From: Filobasidium wieringae
Taxonomy: Eukaryota > Basidiomycota > Tremellomycetes > Filobasidiales > Filobasidiaceae
DNA length: 64,000 bases
NCBI GenBank assembly: GCA_001600055.1
Contig: BCIV01000010.1
Span: 62,001 to 126,000 of the forward strand
Direction of reading: 5' to 3'
The translations under genes and the position numbers were made by a program. Positions 35,423 to 50,906 of the stretch are shown here, piece by piece. The notes under the pieces were generated by a model. The model saw only the letters and a list, made by a program, of their open reading frames with translations, ran no database searches and was not told the DNA's origin. Every line of letters starts with the position of its first letter. The stretch's first letter is position 1.

Positions 35423-37069
35423 CTAGGCTTCTACATCCTCCATCGTTGCGAGTACTTTGGTCAGAACCTCTTTACTCAGAGGGATCCAAAGCCATCGCCC
35501 GACTCTGTTCTCATGGTCCATTCCGTGTTCCACAATAACTCCATGATCCTTGTACTCTGTCAATTGGGAATTGAATCGCTCTTCTTCTCTGGCGATGAAT
35601 CGATCCTTGGCGAGTTTTTGCAAGATATCGCTGTCGATCGCGAATACGGGAGCGGTCTGAGCGCTGACTAGCGAAACGGACTTGTTGGGTTTCTCTGTGG
35701 CAGGCAGGGCGGATAACTGACGAGTTGCCAATAACTTGAACAAACGACGCGCCATAGGAGGAACGGACTGCAAGATCCTCAAAACACCCTCCTCCGTAAC
35801 CTCTCCACGTTCTCCTGTGGATCCGTCCGCACCTGTGAACCCTCTTCCTGTCATGGCAGCTGCCTGACGGGCATAACGAGCTTCCACGTCATATGGAGCG
35901 TGTGTCGGTGCTTCTATCCAAACCCAGTCGTACCCCCTCGATTCGGGAATTTTGCCTTGCCACATTCCGTCTGCGTATATATGTTTCCGAGTGGTGTTAA
36001 GAGTCGTAGAAAAGAGAATTGGGGTATGTACATGGTCGAACGAGGTCATGAGGTGTATTCGTGGTGAACAAGCGAGCAAGGAGAGCAGTGATAGCGACCG
36101 TTCGGTCCTCAGACCTGGTCCGTCTATGTTATTTAGAATCAGGTAGAGCGGCTTTTCTGACACTTTGAAAGGGTGTGGGTCGGGTAACGAGGAAGAGGGA
36201 AGAAAGTAGGTGTAAATTCGATAGGCGAGTTTATCGATCGCTCTTGTCAAACCTTCTTGCTCCGGTGCGGGGGTGGTTTTGACGTCTGGGAACGTTTCCT
36301 CGATCTCGACCAAGACGTCCTTGATTGTCAGACCAGGGTATAGCCCATCCACTGATATGATATGTCCTTCGCTAGCTAATCTCTGATCCGCAAAGTCGTT
36401 TAGTAGATCCCGTTTAGAACCATAACCGTAGTAGATAAGGTTGTGGCCTGTAGACAGCAGGTTCGACCAGGAATCAAATTGTGAGGCGTTGTGAGCGGAC
36501 AGAGCTGCTACAATCCCGGTTCGGCTCATAGGAGCAATGTCGTCCAGATCCTTCTTCTTGCCTCGAGAAGTTTTCGCAAGACCATTCTTACCAGGATCAG
36601 ACATCTCCCTTGTGAGTCTCACCCGATCCAGCTCTGCTTGCTCTTCCGCCCTTTTCCTCTTCGGCCGGGCTGCCGCGATGAAATACGCATCAGCCGCAGT
36701 CGGCTTGATGTATCCTTCGGCCTCTGGTCTCATCATCTTTTGCAACCATTCTGCCTGAATATCCGCGACTGTCTTTCTCTTGGGAGTGTTCCTACCGCGA
36801 CCTGAAGCAGGAGTAGCAGGAGCTTTTCGTCGTCCTGGTGTAGATGAAGGGGTTACAGGTCCCGTAGCTCCTCTACCCTTCTTAGACGGTGTCCGAAGAA
36901 CCCCATCCATTTCGTCTCCATCCTCGTCCACCTCATCATCTAGGTCCTCGTCTTGGTCCTCTTCTGCTATCCCAAACTCGGCTTGTTCGTCATAGTCATC
37001 GCGATCGTACTCGTCTTCATCGTCGTCATATCTGGAAGGTGTAGCGTATAGTCCAAGGTCGTCATCCAT
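35423..37069 (-). CDS. ORC2: Origin recognition complex subunit 2
   Basis: A single exon of 548 codons, unusual here because neighbours are intron-rich. The N-terminal 160 residues are disordered: a strongly acidic stretch (DDDEDEYDRDDYDEQ), then basic TPSKKGRG/TPGRRK motifs, resembling CDK-target and DNA-contacting regions. The conserved ORC2 AAA-like core follows: NLIYYGYGSKRDLLNDFA, LYLILNNIDGPGLR, IHLMTSFDHVHTPILF and YDWVWIEAPTHAPYD, then a winged-helix region. Orc2 binds origins in the nucleus as part of ORC. Its stop codon lies 105 bp from the stop of convergent CAND1. Confidence 0.93.
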   Translation of the reverse strand: MDDDLGLYATPSRYDDDEDEYDRDDYDEQAEFGIAEEDQDEDLDDEVDEDGDEMDGVLRTPSKKGRGATGPVTPSSTPGRRKAPATPASGRGRNTPKRKTVADIQAEWLQKMMRPEAEGYIKPTAADAYFIAAARPKRKRAEEQAELDRVRLTREMSDPGKNGLAKTSRGKKKDLDDIAPMSRTGIVAALSAHNASQFDSWSNLLSTGHNLIYYGYGSKRDLLNDFADQRLASEGHIISVDGLYPGLTIKDVLVEIEETFPDVKTTPAPEQEGLTRAIDKLAYRIYTYFLPSSSLPDPHPFKVSEKPLYLILNNIDGPGLRTERSLSLLSLLACSPRIHLMTSFDHVHTPILFSTTLNTTRKHIYADGMWQGKIPESRGYDWVWIEAPTHAPYDVEARYARQAAAMTGRGFTGADGSTGERGEVTEEGVLRILQSVPPMARRLFKLLATRQLSALPATEKPNKSVSLVSAQTAPVFAIDSDILQKLAKDRFIAREEERFNSQLTEYKDHGVIVEHGMDHENRVGRWLWIPLSKEVLTKVLATMEDVEA

Positions 37070-37551
37070 GGTTATATATCCCGAGGTAATTGAGAGTCAC
37101 CGAACGGTGAATCTACGACAACAGCGGTGGTGTACTAAGAGAAGTAGAAACCGGACGGGATTTCTCCTGCAGCGACGATCGCTTGTTGTCTGTTTACAAA
37201 GTGAAATCGGAGGAGAGGATATTTCATTTGCACGGCACAACAGCGTTTACACATCGTTATATCTAACCTCGGAACAGATTCTAGACGTCATTAAAGCGCA
37301 CCAGGTGCAGATGAAGATGAAGGTAGTAACAGGATTTCCAAACCGGCTCGCGACATGCGAGATATCACGAGCCATCGAAACATATATAGCCAACCGGTCA
37401 CGGGGCTGTAAATCGTTATCACACACACGAGGGGATGAGCAAGTATCCTTCCTGGTCGAGAAGGTCGAGAGAATATGTCGAATAGCAAGCCACCGACTGT
37501 CCATTTGGTGACGTAGGTATTTTCATTTGCTTTGGTTATGCGTGGAACACC
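37070..37551. other. Intergenic region between VTS1 3' end and ORC2 start
   Basis: 482 bp, both neighbours on the minus strand, so it contains the ORC2 promoter. A forward frame (37068-37511) shows no domain and is regarded as chance. No other structure seen. Confidence 0.4.
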
Positions 37552-39984
37552 TTATTCCTTGTCGTTATCGTTGTTTTCATCGTCCTTGTCTTTATCCTTG
37601 TCGTCCGTACCCAGTTCCTCGAGATATCCTTCGGGATGAGGTATCTTGTAGTGGGTTCGGACATTGGCAAAGACCTGAAGAACATAATCTATCAGCAAGA
37701 GAAAGCATAATGTTTGACCTTATAGCTGCTTACCTTGAGCAATTTCCTCCTCGCACCCAAAGCAGCCACACCCTGACTCTGTAGTTTGGCATCATTCATC
37801 GAGACCATATCTTGCCATTTTTCGCCTTGGAAATTGGGGGTGTATTTCTATATGAAGGGGTGACCATAAGTCAATCTATCGAAGATTCGAGCGAGAACGG
37901 ACAACTCACGTGCAACCTGAGCACTCTCAACCAGTATGCCACGTCTTTCAAAACCCGCTCGTCAACATCGTTCTCGCCGGCTACACCAGCACCTGATCCA
38001 GCACCTCCGCCAGCAGTAGCCTTCTCGCCCTGTCTGAGCATAGGACTCTTTCTAGGTCGATCAGTTTGTGTTCTTTGCCTTCCAGAAGAACTCCACGACC
38101 CTTGCGCTCCAGCAAACCCGTTGGTGTTGAGCATTGGATTGGGTGAGATGTTGGCCATTCCCATGCCGCCGATCCCCATACCCATACCCATTCCCAAACC
38201 AGCAAGGTTCCCGCCATCCATACCCATACCGCTCATAGCTCCTCCCAACCCTAATCCAGCAAGCCCTTGTAATCCTTGGTTGGCACCTCCGAACTCTCCT
38301 TGCTGTGTCATCGGCGATCTCCAGCTCCCAGCCTGGTTGAAGTTGCCTCCAGGTCGAGGTGATTCGATCTTGCCAGGCTGGTTAGATCCTGCCTGGATAG
38401 GTTCTCCGTCGTCATTGTATACCACGGCATTCTGAGGTCTCCTCTTAAACTTGGCTGCGTCATCCAGAACAACGTTTCCTCCATGCACGCCAAGCCCTAG
38501 GTTGCCTAGAGCGGTGGCCAACTCGGCTTGACTCATTCCACTCATCTGATGAGCATTATTATCCCCAAACATAGGCATCATTGGGGTGTTCATCAAACTA
38601 GCCCAATTGCCTTGTAACATCGGGCTGAACTGATCTTCGAATCGAGGGCTCTTCAATCCAGTGTTTGGCAATCCTAAACCTACAACTTCCTGGATCCCGC
38701 CGGCGTTCGGACGGGGGCTTCGCGAAGCGGGAAGTACGTTGGCCATTCCGGAGAAATCGGTACTCTTTGGTCTGTCCGCGCCGTTGACTTGACCTCCAAA
38801 GCCTGCACCAAGAGCAGGACTTCGACTGGCGTTGCTGTCTATTCCAGGGCTACCGCCACGTTCCATCACATCGTTCAGCTGTCCACCCAAGAATCTTCCA
38901 GCTTCAGATACTTGTAAAGTTCCCGGAGCGGAGATCCGGTTCTGCTTCATCCTGTTCCTTTGAGCGGCCAATTGCGCAGAGGGAGAGCCAAACGCTTCTC
39001 CAGAAGTACCATCGGGGGCCAAGAATTGATTGACCACAGGTGACGTAGGAAATGCACCGATGGCCGGGGACCTCATTCCTCCTACAGCTCCAAGACGAGA
39101 GGCGTCTTGTTGTTGCGAGCCCCCTCCCAATGCGGGCGAAAGGAGGGCAGAAACGGGGTCGGCTTGTTGCATTTGCGACAAGACCTTCTGAAAGAACCTC
39201 ACTTGAGCGGTAGTGGATTGCTGCAAAAGAGAGTAAAGAGCGGCAGTTCGCTCGTTCTCGGATAAAACTCTAAACCCTGCGATAGTGGTCGACAGTAGTT
39301 AGCAAGACCATAGGGACATGGTTAAGGGTTGGGGTTCTCCCCCGAAACTCACAACTTTCAATAGCTTGTAACTCGTCAGTGAAGTTCTGATCCATACTGG
39401 CGGAAGCGAGAGCATCCAACTGAGCTTCATAAGCCTGCAAGTCGGTGAACCAGTTCTCGATCGCTTCATCTAGTTAGAGGCGGGTGCTCGACATCAGTGA
39501 CCCGTCGACAGGATGTCGGACACAGCATCGACTCACTCTCGGGAGAAGCCTCTTTCCCTCCTTTCACACCTCGACCACCTGGTATATACTCTGATACTGG
39601 CCTTACACCTGTTCTAGAACCACTCCCACCTGGAGCAGATCCGAGACCTATCCCAGGTCCTGCCGCAGCATGAGGGTTTGGTGAGGAGGCTCTAGCATTA
39701 GCCAACCTCTCGCCTACAGCGTTTGATTGAGGATTGGGTGATGGGGGGATGGAGTTTATGCCAGAGGCCATGGAGACGTGTCTATTGGCTTGAGAGCTTA
39801 ACCCAGTTGGGATCCCGTTGTTATTATTGCCGTTACTGCTCCCGTACGATAGGCCTCCAAAGTTACCAGAGAACCGAGCAGAAGGAGTAGGGCCAACGGT
39901 ATTGGGGAGTGCCAAAGAATGCCTGGCTTGGAGTCGAGCATAGTCTGCTTGGGGGGAAGGACTTCGATTAGATTGGAAGGCCAT
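37552..39984 (-). CDS. VTS1: Vts1/Smaug-like SAM-domain RNA-binding protein
   Basis: Exons (minus) 39984-39537, 39469-39353, 39276-37910, 37847-37734 and 37674-37552; 722 aa, in phase. The N-terminal Ser/Pro/Asn-rich region leads to a conserved helical block IENWFTDLQAYEAQLDALA, then SWFRVLSENERTAALYSLLQ, as in fungal Vts1. A long Gly/Met/Asn-rich middle follows. The C-terminal SAM domain (VAYWLRVLRLHKYTPNF, then QGVAALGARRKLLKVF) carries the basic residues that bind the CNGGN stem-loop Smaug element. Vts1 recruits deadenylases and promotes mRNA decay and translational repression. It ends in an acidic tail (DDKDKDKDDENND). The start at 39984 (MAFQSNRSPSPQ) is the first ATG of the exon. Confidence 0.92.
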
Positions 39985-40550
39985 GGTTGAGAATGATGTA
40001 GGGTGAAAGGGGGAAGAGTTCAAGTAATTGGTTGATAGGTAGATATGAGAAGCTACGAACGCAGATGCTCAGCCAGTCGCATCGCACTGCTATATATCGT
40101 TCGAACAAGCCTAATCACCTGTTTAGAACTCTCGTCGAGCCTCTTTGCTTTGTCCGTGTATGGATCAAATCGATTGAATCACCCCACTTGTCTTCCAAAG
40201 GATCCTCAGCGAGATGCTGGCGGCGGTGTTACGAATCAACGAGGCGTGGTACGGTGATGCGGTCAAATGGACAACGTCCCTTGTACGCTCAGCAACACGA
40301 TGAAGCTGGATATGAAGACCTGCTCCTTGTGTGACTTCGGTGCTACGATGTGTCTGCGAGCATCAATCAGCAACGAAACCTGATGTCGACGGTCTCTTTG
40401 GAATCCGATCAACCGGTTCTGCCTCTTTGTTTGGGACGCGAATCACTCGAATTCGGAGCCGAAATGACATGTTCACGATCGACATGATCTTACGTAACCC
40501 ATACTACTCGAGTGACTTCATACAGGGAAGTACACTCCTCGGATCCATGT
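39985..40550. other. Intergenic region between MSE1 3' end and VTS1 start
   Basis: 566 bp with the VTS1 promoter. Short forward frames here (40032-40334, 40331-40573) show no conserved motif. Nothing else recognised. Confidence 0.4.
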
Positions 40551-43417
<2,867 letters not shown>

Positions 43418-46400
43418 ATGACAACCACACAGGAACCGACCGATCTATCGGTCGTCTTGACCGTATCAGACCGATCTGCCGAAGAACAGTTCTGGACGGC
43501 CACTCATACCAGCTTATACCTGGCGCATCGCAAATCGAGGACTCCAATCTCGAATCATGATGAGGAGATTGAGCTGGCCAAGAAAGAGTCGCTAGTGGCT
43601 GTAGTTGGATGTGAGGATGGCACAATATGGTTGCTGGATGTTGGAATGCCTTCGTCTAGGGAGACCTCTGAACGTCCACCTCCATCGCCGAAAATTAGGG
43701 TCTCGGACGCAGACTCGATCATCTCAAATAGGAACGGTACCGGGGGCTACAGCTCCCCAATGCTCTCCCGAACTTCGTCGTCCAGTTATCTGAACGGCAT
43801 TGCTCTATCACCTCCTTCAGTTTCGAAGGGAGAACTCTCAGGTTTGGAGACAGCCGATCAATTATCCCCTATCAATACAAATAGCGGGAATAGGCATAGA
43901 GCAGTATCTTCAACATCTTCTATCGGCGCGGCAGTGAAACCAAGTGCCTACAATTTAGGCAACTTGTTACCCTCTTCCACTTCCAACCCGTTCCGAAATC
44001 GATCAACTACCAATCCGATCGCGACTGCGGCAACGACTACGACCAGTACAGCTACTGCCAGATTGACAAGCATTTCTGCTGCAGACGACAAAGCTTTAAG
44101 GATCCGCTTGAAAGATGTTAACACCCCCAGTCATTCCAATGTGTCCAACGAACCCTGGAGCAAGGAGGGTTTAACGGGAGGAGAACACGTCGGTGGATTC
44201 ACCAGGCTTGCAGGAGAAACAAGAGGTGGACTAGAAGATCTGCATGGCAAGCATGAAGGATCTATTGCGGGCCTTAGAATTAAACTTCCAAAGAGAACCG
44301 ATTCCGAAATCGTTGCAGATGAAAGATTAGATATCCAGGTCAACGAAGCCATACACGAGGAGCAAGAGTTGACGAAACTGAGAGAAGTTCTCGAAGACGA
44401 GAAGGCTTGCCGAGATTGTGAATCGCCTGCGTTGTCAGTGACGAGGGATGCAAAGTCTCGACCTAGGTTCGAAGTGCTTTGCAACTTGTTGCCAACTGGC
44501 TGGAGAGGCAGCAAGATCGTTGACGTCAAGGGATACAAGGGGAACTCGAATCTAGTTGTGTGTCTTTCGGAAAGAGGGTACGTATAGAAGACTGGCCCAA
44601 CGATCTTGATTCGGACCGACTGATTGTTTCGGTCTATCACAGGATGTGCTCGATACTCGATCTTGAGACGCTTTTGTTCCACTCAGTATTGAATGTCGAA
44701 ACATCCAGCCGCGGGAAGAAGCTTGACAACTCCCGGCCAGACTTGACACCTCCTTCTCGGTGGAAGGAGTTGCTCTCATTCTCGCATGACAAGGTCAGTG
44801 ATCCCTATCAAGAATAAGCAAAGCGATCATAATATCATGAACATTTCTTGACTATAGGATAACTACTTCCTTGCCTATGCTTACTCCCCAACAGATAGTG
44901 ACATGGATCAGGCTAAAGATCTGACCAACGTAGTCCTACTCAGCGAGAACAGTGAGACAGGCACATTGAACTGGATTGGAAGTAACAGTCTACCTGGGGA
45001 AGGTCCCGTACAGATCACACAAAGTGCAGGATGTGAGTGGAGGAAGGTCAATAACGATCAAATCTACCAAACTTCAGGCTAAAAGATATCATTTGGAAAG
45101 CACTTGTCATGCTTCACCTTTCAGAGGGCGGTCTGGAGCGATATAGCGTGCAAATGACACCCTTAGTAGAGCAACCACGCACTTCCCGCTCCCAGGTTGA
45201 TCTGAAAGCGTTCTTCACCCCGCTTCCGACGAGACCGCATTCTCGATCAGGACTGACCCAAGCCGAGGCGTCGAAACAGAAGTCAAGCAAAGATGATACA
45301 CCTGCTTCAGATTTCGGAAAGATGCTCGGTAAACGTCTTTTAGGAAGATCAGGAGCGAAGACACCGGAAGAGAAGGTTGAGAACATATTCCTTCTCAGCC
45401 CTGCTTCGTCTATCCAACTGGAAGGACTTTTGAAGTGGCAGGGACTGCAGATATGGGGCGACAAAGGTGTCGGCTACAGTGAGGATGTGCTTCAGGCAAG
45501 TTGTTGACAGCCAAACTCGCGTGTAAACGCAACTGATAGAGCGGTAAATAAAGTGCTTTACTATTGATTCACAAGGTTTTCGCTTAAAAGGAGGAAATAT
45601 TGACCTGCCGAGTAAGGTATCTTCTATTTCGAGAATGACATCAACTACTTGTTTCGTCACGACAACTACAAACGAGAGCTTCATTGTCGATATCGCAACT
45701 GGTCAACGACAAGAAGGATACAATATACCATTAGTTCAAGGATCCATACTTTCCGGCGAACGAGACGGAAATTTGGTCGTTATTGGCGACAGTATTCACC
45801 TGGCTACATCCTTAAGCAAAGCGCAGTTCCTCTCGTGGTCTAAACTCGGTCATCGAATCATGTCCAACAATGCAGAAACGGATTCCATCACCCAGATCCT
45901 ACCATTTCGCAAACAGGTATTGGTCGGCAGTTGTGAGTGCCGTCGATCACTACGTCGGGCCTTCGCTCACGGCCCGTCTTTTTAGCCGGTGGCAAGCTAT
46001 GTGTTAAAAGCTTTATGGATGTGCTGGAGCGCAATAACGCGCAAGAAAAGCTTGTCGAAGAAGATCCTGAAGCTTTTGAGTCGGACATCACCTGTTTACA
46101 ACTCGTGTCGACTTCTGAGGTGCATGGAGACCTTGTTTTCGTCGGCTATGAGGATGGTTCCGTACGCGTTTGGTCAGCCGATAGTCTGGATCTAGTCGCA
46201 TCGTTGTCTGCGTCTGCCGCACCCATAAAGCGCATATTGGTCACCGACTATCAAAAGAGCAAGCAGCTGAAGAACAAAGTCTTGTTTATCAGCGAAGACG
46301 GCGATGTCACCGTTTTCGGTCTGTCTGAGATGCGATCGTAAGCTCAGCTTCTTGCTTCATTGGTGATCAGGCCTAACTTTGCCAATAACCCAGCCTTTAC

Positions 46401-48745
46401 ATGATTCCTGCCTTCTCTTACCCCTTGGAACGGGCGATCTTACAGAGAGACGATCTCATCCTCACTGCTTCTCATGGAAGAGCTCGAGTGTGGAACCTCG
46501 AGTCTGGCGAATTTCGTCGATCCACATCAATAGACGCAGCAACTGACATGCTCGTCAAAGGAGAGTGGATCGAATTGTGGGTACTATGCCTTTCGTGACT
46601 CTGGCATGCCTGAGCTGAGTAGGCCTACGTCCAAAGATCTATGACAGATTATGCGGTAGCAGAGATCGATCCTGTGGATAAAGGCGTGTACTATGTATGA
46701 CCCTGTTGGCTTGAATAAGATGGCTGATAGCACTTCCACTTCGTCGCGCAGGCCCATCAGTGGAAACTAAACTCAACCAATGGAATGAGAGTTTGCTAAA
46801 GCCACAAGAGTACTTCAATGCTGTCCATACGCCTAAACTTTCGGACTCGATCGATGCCGTTTGTCACAGCAAGCTACATCTGAGCCCCAACAATCAAAAG
46901 ATTGGATTCGGACTCAAGTTGTGAGTACTTGCCGAGGACCGAGAGAACGATCTCTGCTGACGTCAGCTTGAGTAGCTCCCTTGGCGAAGCTAGATACTGG
47001 CAAGAAGGAAAAGCTGCCTGGGCTATCGGCCCACTACAAACTCTTAGCCGGCAGATTTGCCTCATCGCAAGTTTGCATCACATGGATCATGGGGATCAAA
47101 GTAAGAAATTAATCTTTTGGGATCGCTCTTTCCTTAAGCTAATCCTAACGACTAGTGAATCGCGAAGAGCCTAGTCATGAAGTGATAGCGTTCTACAGTG
47201 CCACTTTGCCAGCAGTGATAGGTCACGACTTTCAGGACGTTCCTATAGATTTGCTGCTTTCGTGGTATAACTCCGGGGACTGTGAGTGTCTCCAACGCGG
47301 CTTTATATGCTTTTCGTTTACAAATCCGTATGTGTCAGCATCGATTCGCCATGCTGTCAGATTGCTGTTGGAGACGCGCCTAGCACGAATGAACGATCAG
47401 GACCTGATGCATCTAGCCGACATCCAGATCGGACACCGTGAGTATGAAATGCAGCCTAGTAGTGTGTCGCTACTGATGGTGGCTGGGATCTTGACCTAGT
47501 CCCCGTCAACGTTGCCGCCAGCGTCAAGCAAAGTCCAAAGTCTTTAAAATCCCTCATCGTTCTGGGTACTATCGCTTTGTCCAAATATGCTCTGCTTAAG
47601 CCGGTGTGAGTAGTCGAGACCAAGTCCCCTTAAAGCGGAACTGACTGGCACCTGTAGAGCCTTGAAAGATCTCGCATGTTCCATCTTATACATCTTGAAA
47701 GAGGGGTCCCTGTATGGTCGAACTGCCGCCATAGATTTTGCTATGAAAGGCTTCGAAGTTTGGCAAGCATATGTCGACCCCTCGGATTTCCTTCGAGCGC
47801 TATTTGATCTAGCCGTGGTCAAGGACGACGATCCGAAAGCAGGACAGGTGATAATGACACAAGCGAGAACTGCGGTGCTGCAACTCGCAACCTCTGCTGG
47901 AGCGTTGTTCATATCGACAGTCACAATGGACATCGTCACCGCGGAAACAATCCCAAGGAGGAACGCGATCATGAAACTCTGCGTATTCATCGCGCGTAAG
48001 AAGCCCATCGTTTTGCTTCCCAGTCTGCCTCGGTTGGCGGAAGCTGTGGTTAAATCTCTGGACCCCACTCGAGTCAGAATGCGCGAATCCATTCAACAGA
48101 CGGCTACCGTTATCTTGAATGAGCTTGTTAGCACGTGAGTAGCGAAAAAATGCAAACCGTGGATGTCCTAGCGCTGACTTTATCCTCTTTGTCCACTAGC
48201 TTTCCCTCGATAGACTTTGCTGGGAAGGTGCAGAAGCTGGCCGTCGGTACTCAAGAGGGAGCAGTCATCATGTGAGTCTGAATGCTAGTAGGAACTCACA
48301 TCGGCTCCCCATGCTTACTCAAACATCAAAACAGGTATGACTTGAAGACAGCAACAAGGCTATATGTACTTGAGACGCATAACCATCCCGTCTCCGCGTT
48401 ATCATTCTCTCCAGATGGCCGACGCCTAGTGACCGCTTCGTTACTGGAACGCAAAGTGACGATCTGGAAGGTCGGATCAAGCTTTTCGGGATTCTTAAAC
48501 GTTGGTGGACCGCCACGCCAAGGATCTGGATCGGGCGAGCCGTTCAAATCGCTCGATTTCTTTGTTGCAGAGCCAGGTGAGCTTGAGCAATTTTCGACTG
48601 GGTCATCAGGTACTAAAGACTTAAGCACTCGTTAGGAAAAGAGGTCGACCTTGCAACTGGTCAGCAAAAAATCAGCTTCACATGGCCTGGAGAACGACAC
48701 GCTTGCCTCGAGATTGGACAAATGAAATTGACATTTGCGACTTGA
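43418..48745 (+). CDS. WDR7 / rabconnectin-3beta-like WD40-HEAT protein
   Basis: A long multi-exon gene. Well-supported exons include 43418-44577, 44643-44793, 44858-45032, 45086-45495 (GC donor), 45986-46337, a run beginning 46394, and a series to the stop at 48743-48745. N-terminal WD40 propeller blocks: VAVVGCEDGTIWLLDVG and LVFVGYEDGSVRVWSADSL, later SHGRARVWNLESG. A helical solenoid follows. The C-terminal WD repeats (KVQKLAVGTQEGAVIMYDL, VSALSFSPDGRRLVTAS, VTIWKVGSSFSGFLN) and the end ISFTWPGERHACLE match the WDR7/rabconnectin-3beta layout, a partner of rabconnectin-3alpha/Rav1 in V-ATPase assembly. The exons between 45496-45617 and 46576-46760 are uncertain: micro-exons of 4 and 8 nt would restore phase. 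Intron 47282-47338 (57 nt) is in phase and stop-free. Confidence 0.75.
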
Positions 48746-48833
48746 TAAAGTCGCGTCACATGGTTGTAGATAATACAGGAGTCAATTCAAGCAGGATATC
48801 CTTCCGAACCGATACATCGCATTTGCATCACCT

Positions 48834-50423
48834 TCAGTAGATAAACATCACAACCATTGCCAGTCCTAATATAGCCTCGACTGTCTTTGTCTGTAATCGA
48901 GAAGCACCTCCTGTAGGAGAGGTAGATCCGGTCGGAATGCTGCTAGGAGTGATGATCGCTCCAGTAACTCCGGTCCTCGTGACTTGACCAAGAGCAGAGG
49001 AATATCTTGAACAACGAATGCGATTGAGCGGCGTACCGTTGTAAAAAGCTGACGAAGGAAACTTACGCGGAAGATGCGGAGGCAGCGTTACTATCCGGGT
49101 TCTGTAGGAACGTATCGATCACATGTATGACCCCTAACAACCCTCTCGATCAGCCCTCGGCCAACGAGATATCCTACGGAAACTCACCGTTACTCGTGCA
49201 TACATCCGAACGCAAAACTCTGGCCGTGAGGTTTCCCGAACGAACATAACTTCCCGTTAGATTCGTGATAAACTCTAAAGATTCTCCCACCGCGGTGGTA
49301 AGTGATTGATTGCCTAGTGTTGACGAGTAGATGACGGAGCCGTTGACCACCTGATGAAGAGACGTGATCAGATTCAGTGTCATCGTTTCCAGCGAATTTG
49401 AGCTGACGTGATTTAAGACTAAATTCCTCTGCATGTCTTTCCCATTACTCGCCAAAGCAGCAGCTACATCGTCGAAACTCTCATCGACAGGTAAGAACGC
49501 CGTGATCCCGGTGGAATTGTTGATGGTTTGTCCCAAGTCGAGTTGAGTGAACAGTGATCGCGCGATGATGAGTCCTGAAGGTGAGTTCTGAATGAGAGGC
49601 TCGGTAAGGGTAGTGAGAAAGGGAGAAGGGAAGGGAATGATCTACGTCGAGGACAAGGCTTGATTAGCTATTCTGAGGGGATCACCTGCTTAGACGACTG
49701 ACCCCATCGACTTTCTGGATGATCAAGTTTTGCCACTGGACAGCCTGACCAACTGTAGATACGTTCCAGCTATCACCCCTTATGAATGCGCCTCCGTTAT
49801 CGCCTGGTGTACTTTCCAGTACAAGTACCTGTGTTTGCTCCCCAGGCAAGTTTCCGTAGATAAGGTCGAATGCGGTGTCGGGAGAAGAAGGCTGAGCGGT
49901 GGTGTTGTGAAATAAAGTATGGAGGATTGTATGTGATCGAGGTGGGGCGATCAGAGGATCCTGAACTAGGGCAGGAACGATCTATGATATATGATTGAGT
50001 TCAGTTGGCTAATGGTTAATCCGCTGGGGAGCCTACGGACATGATATTTGAGCACGTCCTGCAGGTAGAATGGGTTCTGAACGTTGACGTTTGAGGGATT
50101 ATAGGCGTAACCTTCGAAAGCCTGATCAGTTGGCGCATAAACGGTGAACCCTTGACCAGAATACAACGAGGAAAGAAAGGCAGCTCCTGCTTCCGTCGTG
50201 TTAATTTGAGCCAGAACTTCCAAGGGCAATGTCTGATGAGCTTGTATGAAAAGGAATACTCTACGCATACGGAACACAGGTAAGACGTACTGCTGCGAAG
50301 AGTATTCAAGTTGTTCTGAGCTAATTGATCACTCAAGGCTGGAAGATATTGTGTGGGTGGCATTGATGGAAGGCATATCGCCAGCCTTGCCAGGAAGAGT
50401 ATGATTATAAGGGTTGCTAGCAT
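48834..50423 (-). CDS. Secreted/GPI-anchored protein with two fasciclin (FAS1) domains
   Basis: Exons (minus) 50423-50291, 50240-50041, 49981-49703, 49641-49188, 49133-49067 and 49005-48834; 434 aa, in phase. An N-terminal signal peptide (LIIILFLARLAICLPS) is followed by FAS1 domain 1 (GQGFTVYAPTDQAF, then YLQDVLKYHIV) and FAS1 domain 2 (NSTGITAFLPVDESFDDVA, then LVLNHVSSNSLETM and GVIHVIDTFLQNP). The tail is Ser/Thr-rich and ends with a hydrophobic stretch (AILGLAMVVMFIY), consistent with a GPI signal. Many NxS/T sites suggest heavy glycosylation. FAS1 proteins mediate adhesion at the cell surface. The stop lies 88 bp from that of the convergent WDR7-like gene. Confidence 0.88.
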
Positions 50424-50779
50424 TATCGATGGTGGTCTTTGTTCTTAACCAAGCTAAGATAGAGTGAACGGTGTTTCTGATAACAAGGAATGTAGTATTT
50501 TTCGAAGTTACGACGATTCAAGCTCATTCCTTTATTCCCTTTCAACAAAAAGTTCAAAGGCAAAGGAAGCAAGATTCGCTTAGAGAACGGCAGATAGTTT
50601 AGGCAAGATCTACGCGCCGATCAAGCTGAAACATCACCAATTCGGGTCCGATGTTGTTTGAATATAGATACATTTAGTTTCTCTTGTAATCACATAACCA
50701 CAGGATTCAAAACCCTACTCATACGGAGTTGAGTTGCGATTGATTGCAGGGGTGCGAGCTCGAGAAGAGCAAAAATGGA

Positions 50780-50846
50780 TTTCCTACCGGGGAATCGAAC
50801 CCCGCCCTCGTATCTTAATCGGTCCTGTTGAGTTCTCGAGTAGGAA
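50780..50846 (-). tRNA. tRNA-like sequence, anticodon unresolved (possibly decayed)
   Basis: Read on the minus strand, 67 nt begin TTCCTAC and end GTAGGAA plus discriminator A: a perfect 7-bp acceptor stem. The T arm is perfect (CGGGG, loop TTCGATT, CCCCG), giving a good B box, and TTTTT follows within 10 nt as a Pol III terminator. The D arm and anticodon arm do not fold well, the A box is poor and the length is short. A TAA triplet in ATTAAGA might be the anticodon. Probably a decayed or rearranged tRNA, or a tRNA-derived fragment. Confidence 0.35.
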
Positions 50847-50906
50847 GATCGATCACGTGTCGTCGTGGTGTCGCGCGGATCCGCGGGTCGCCCCGGGGGG
50901 GTGCGT

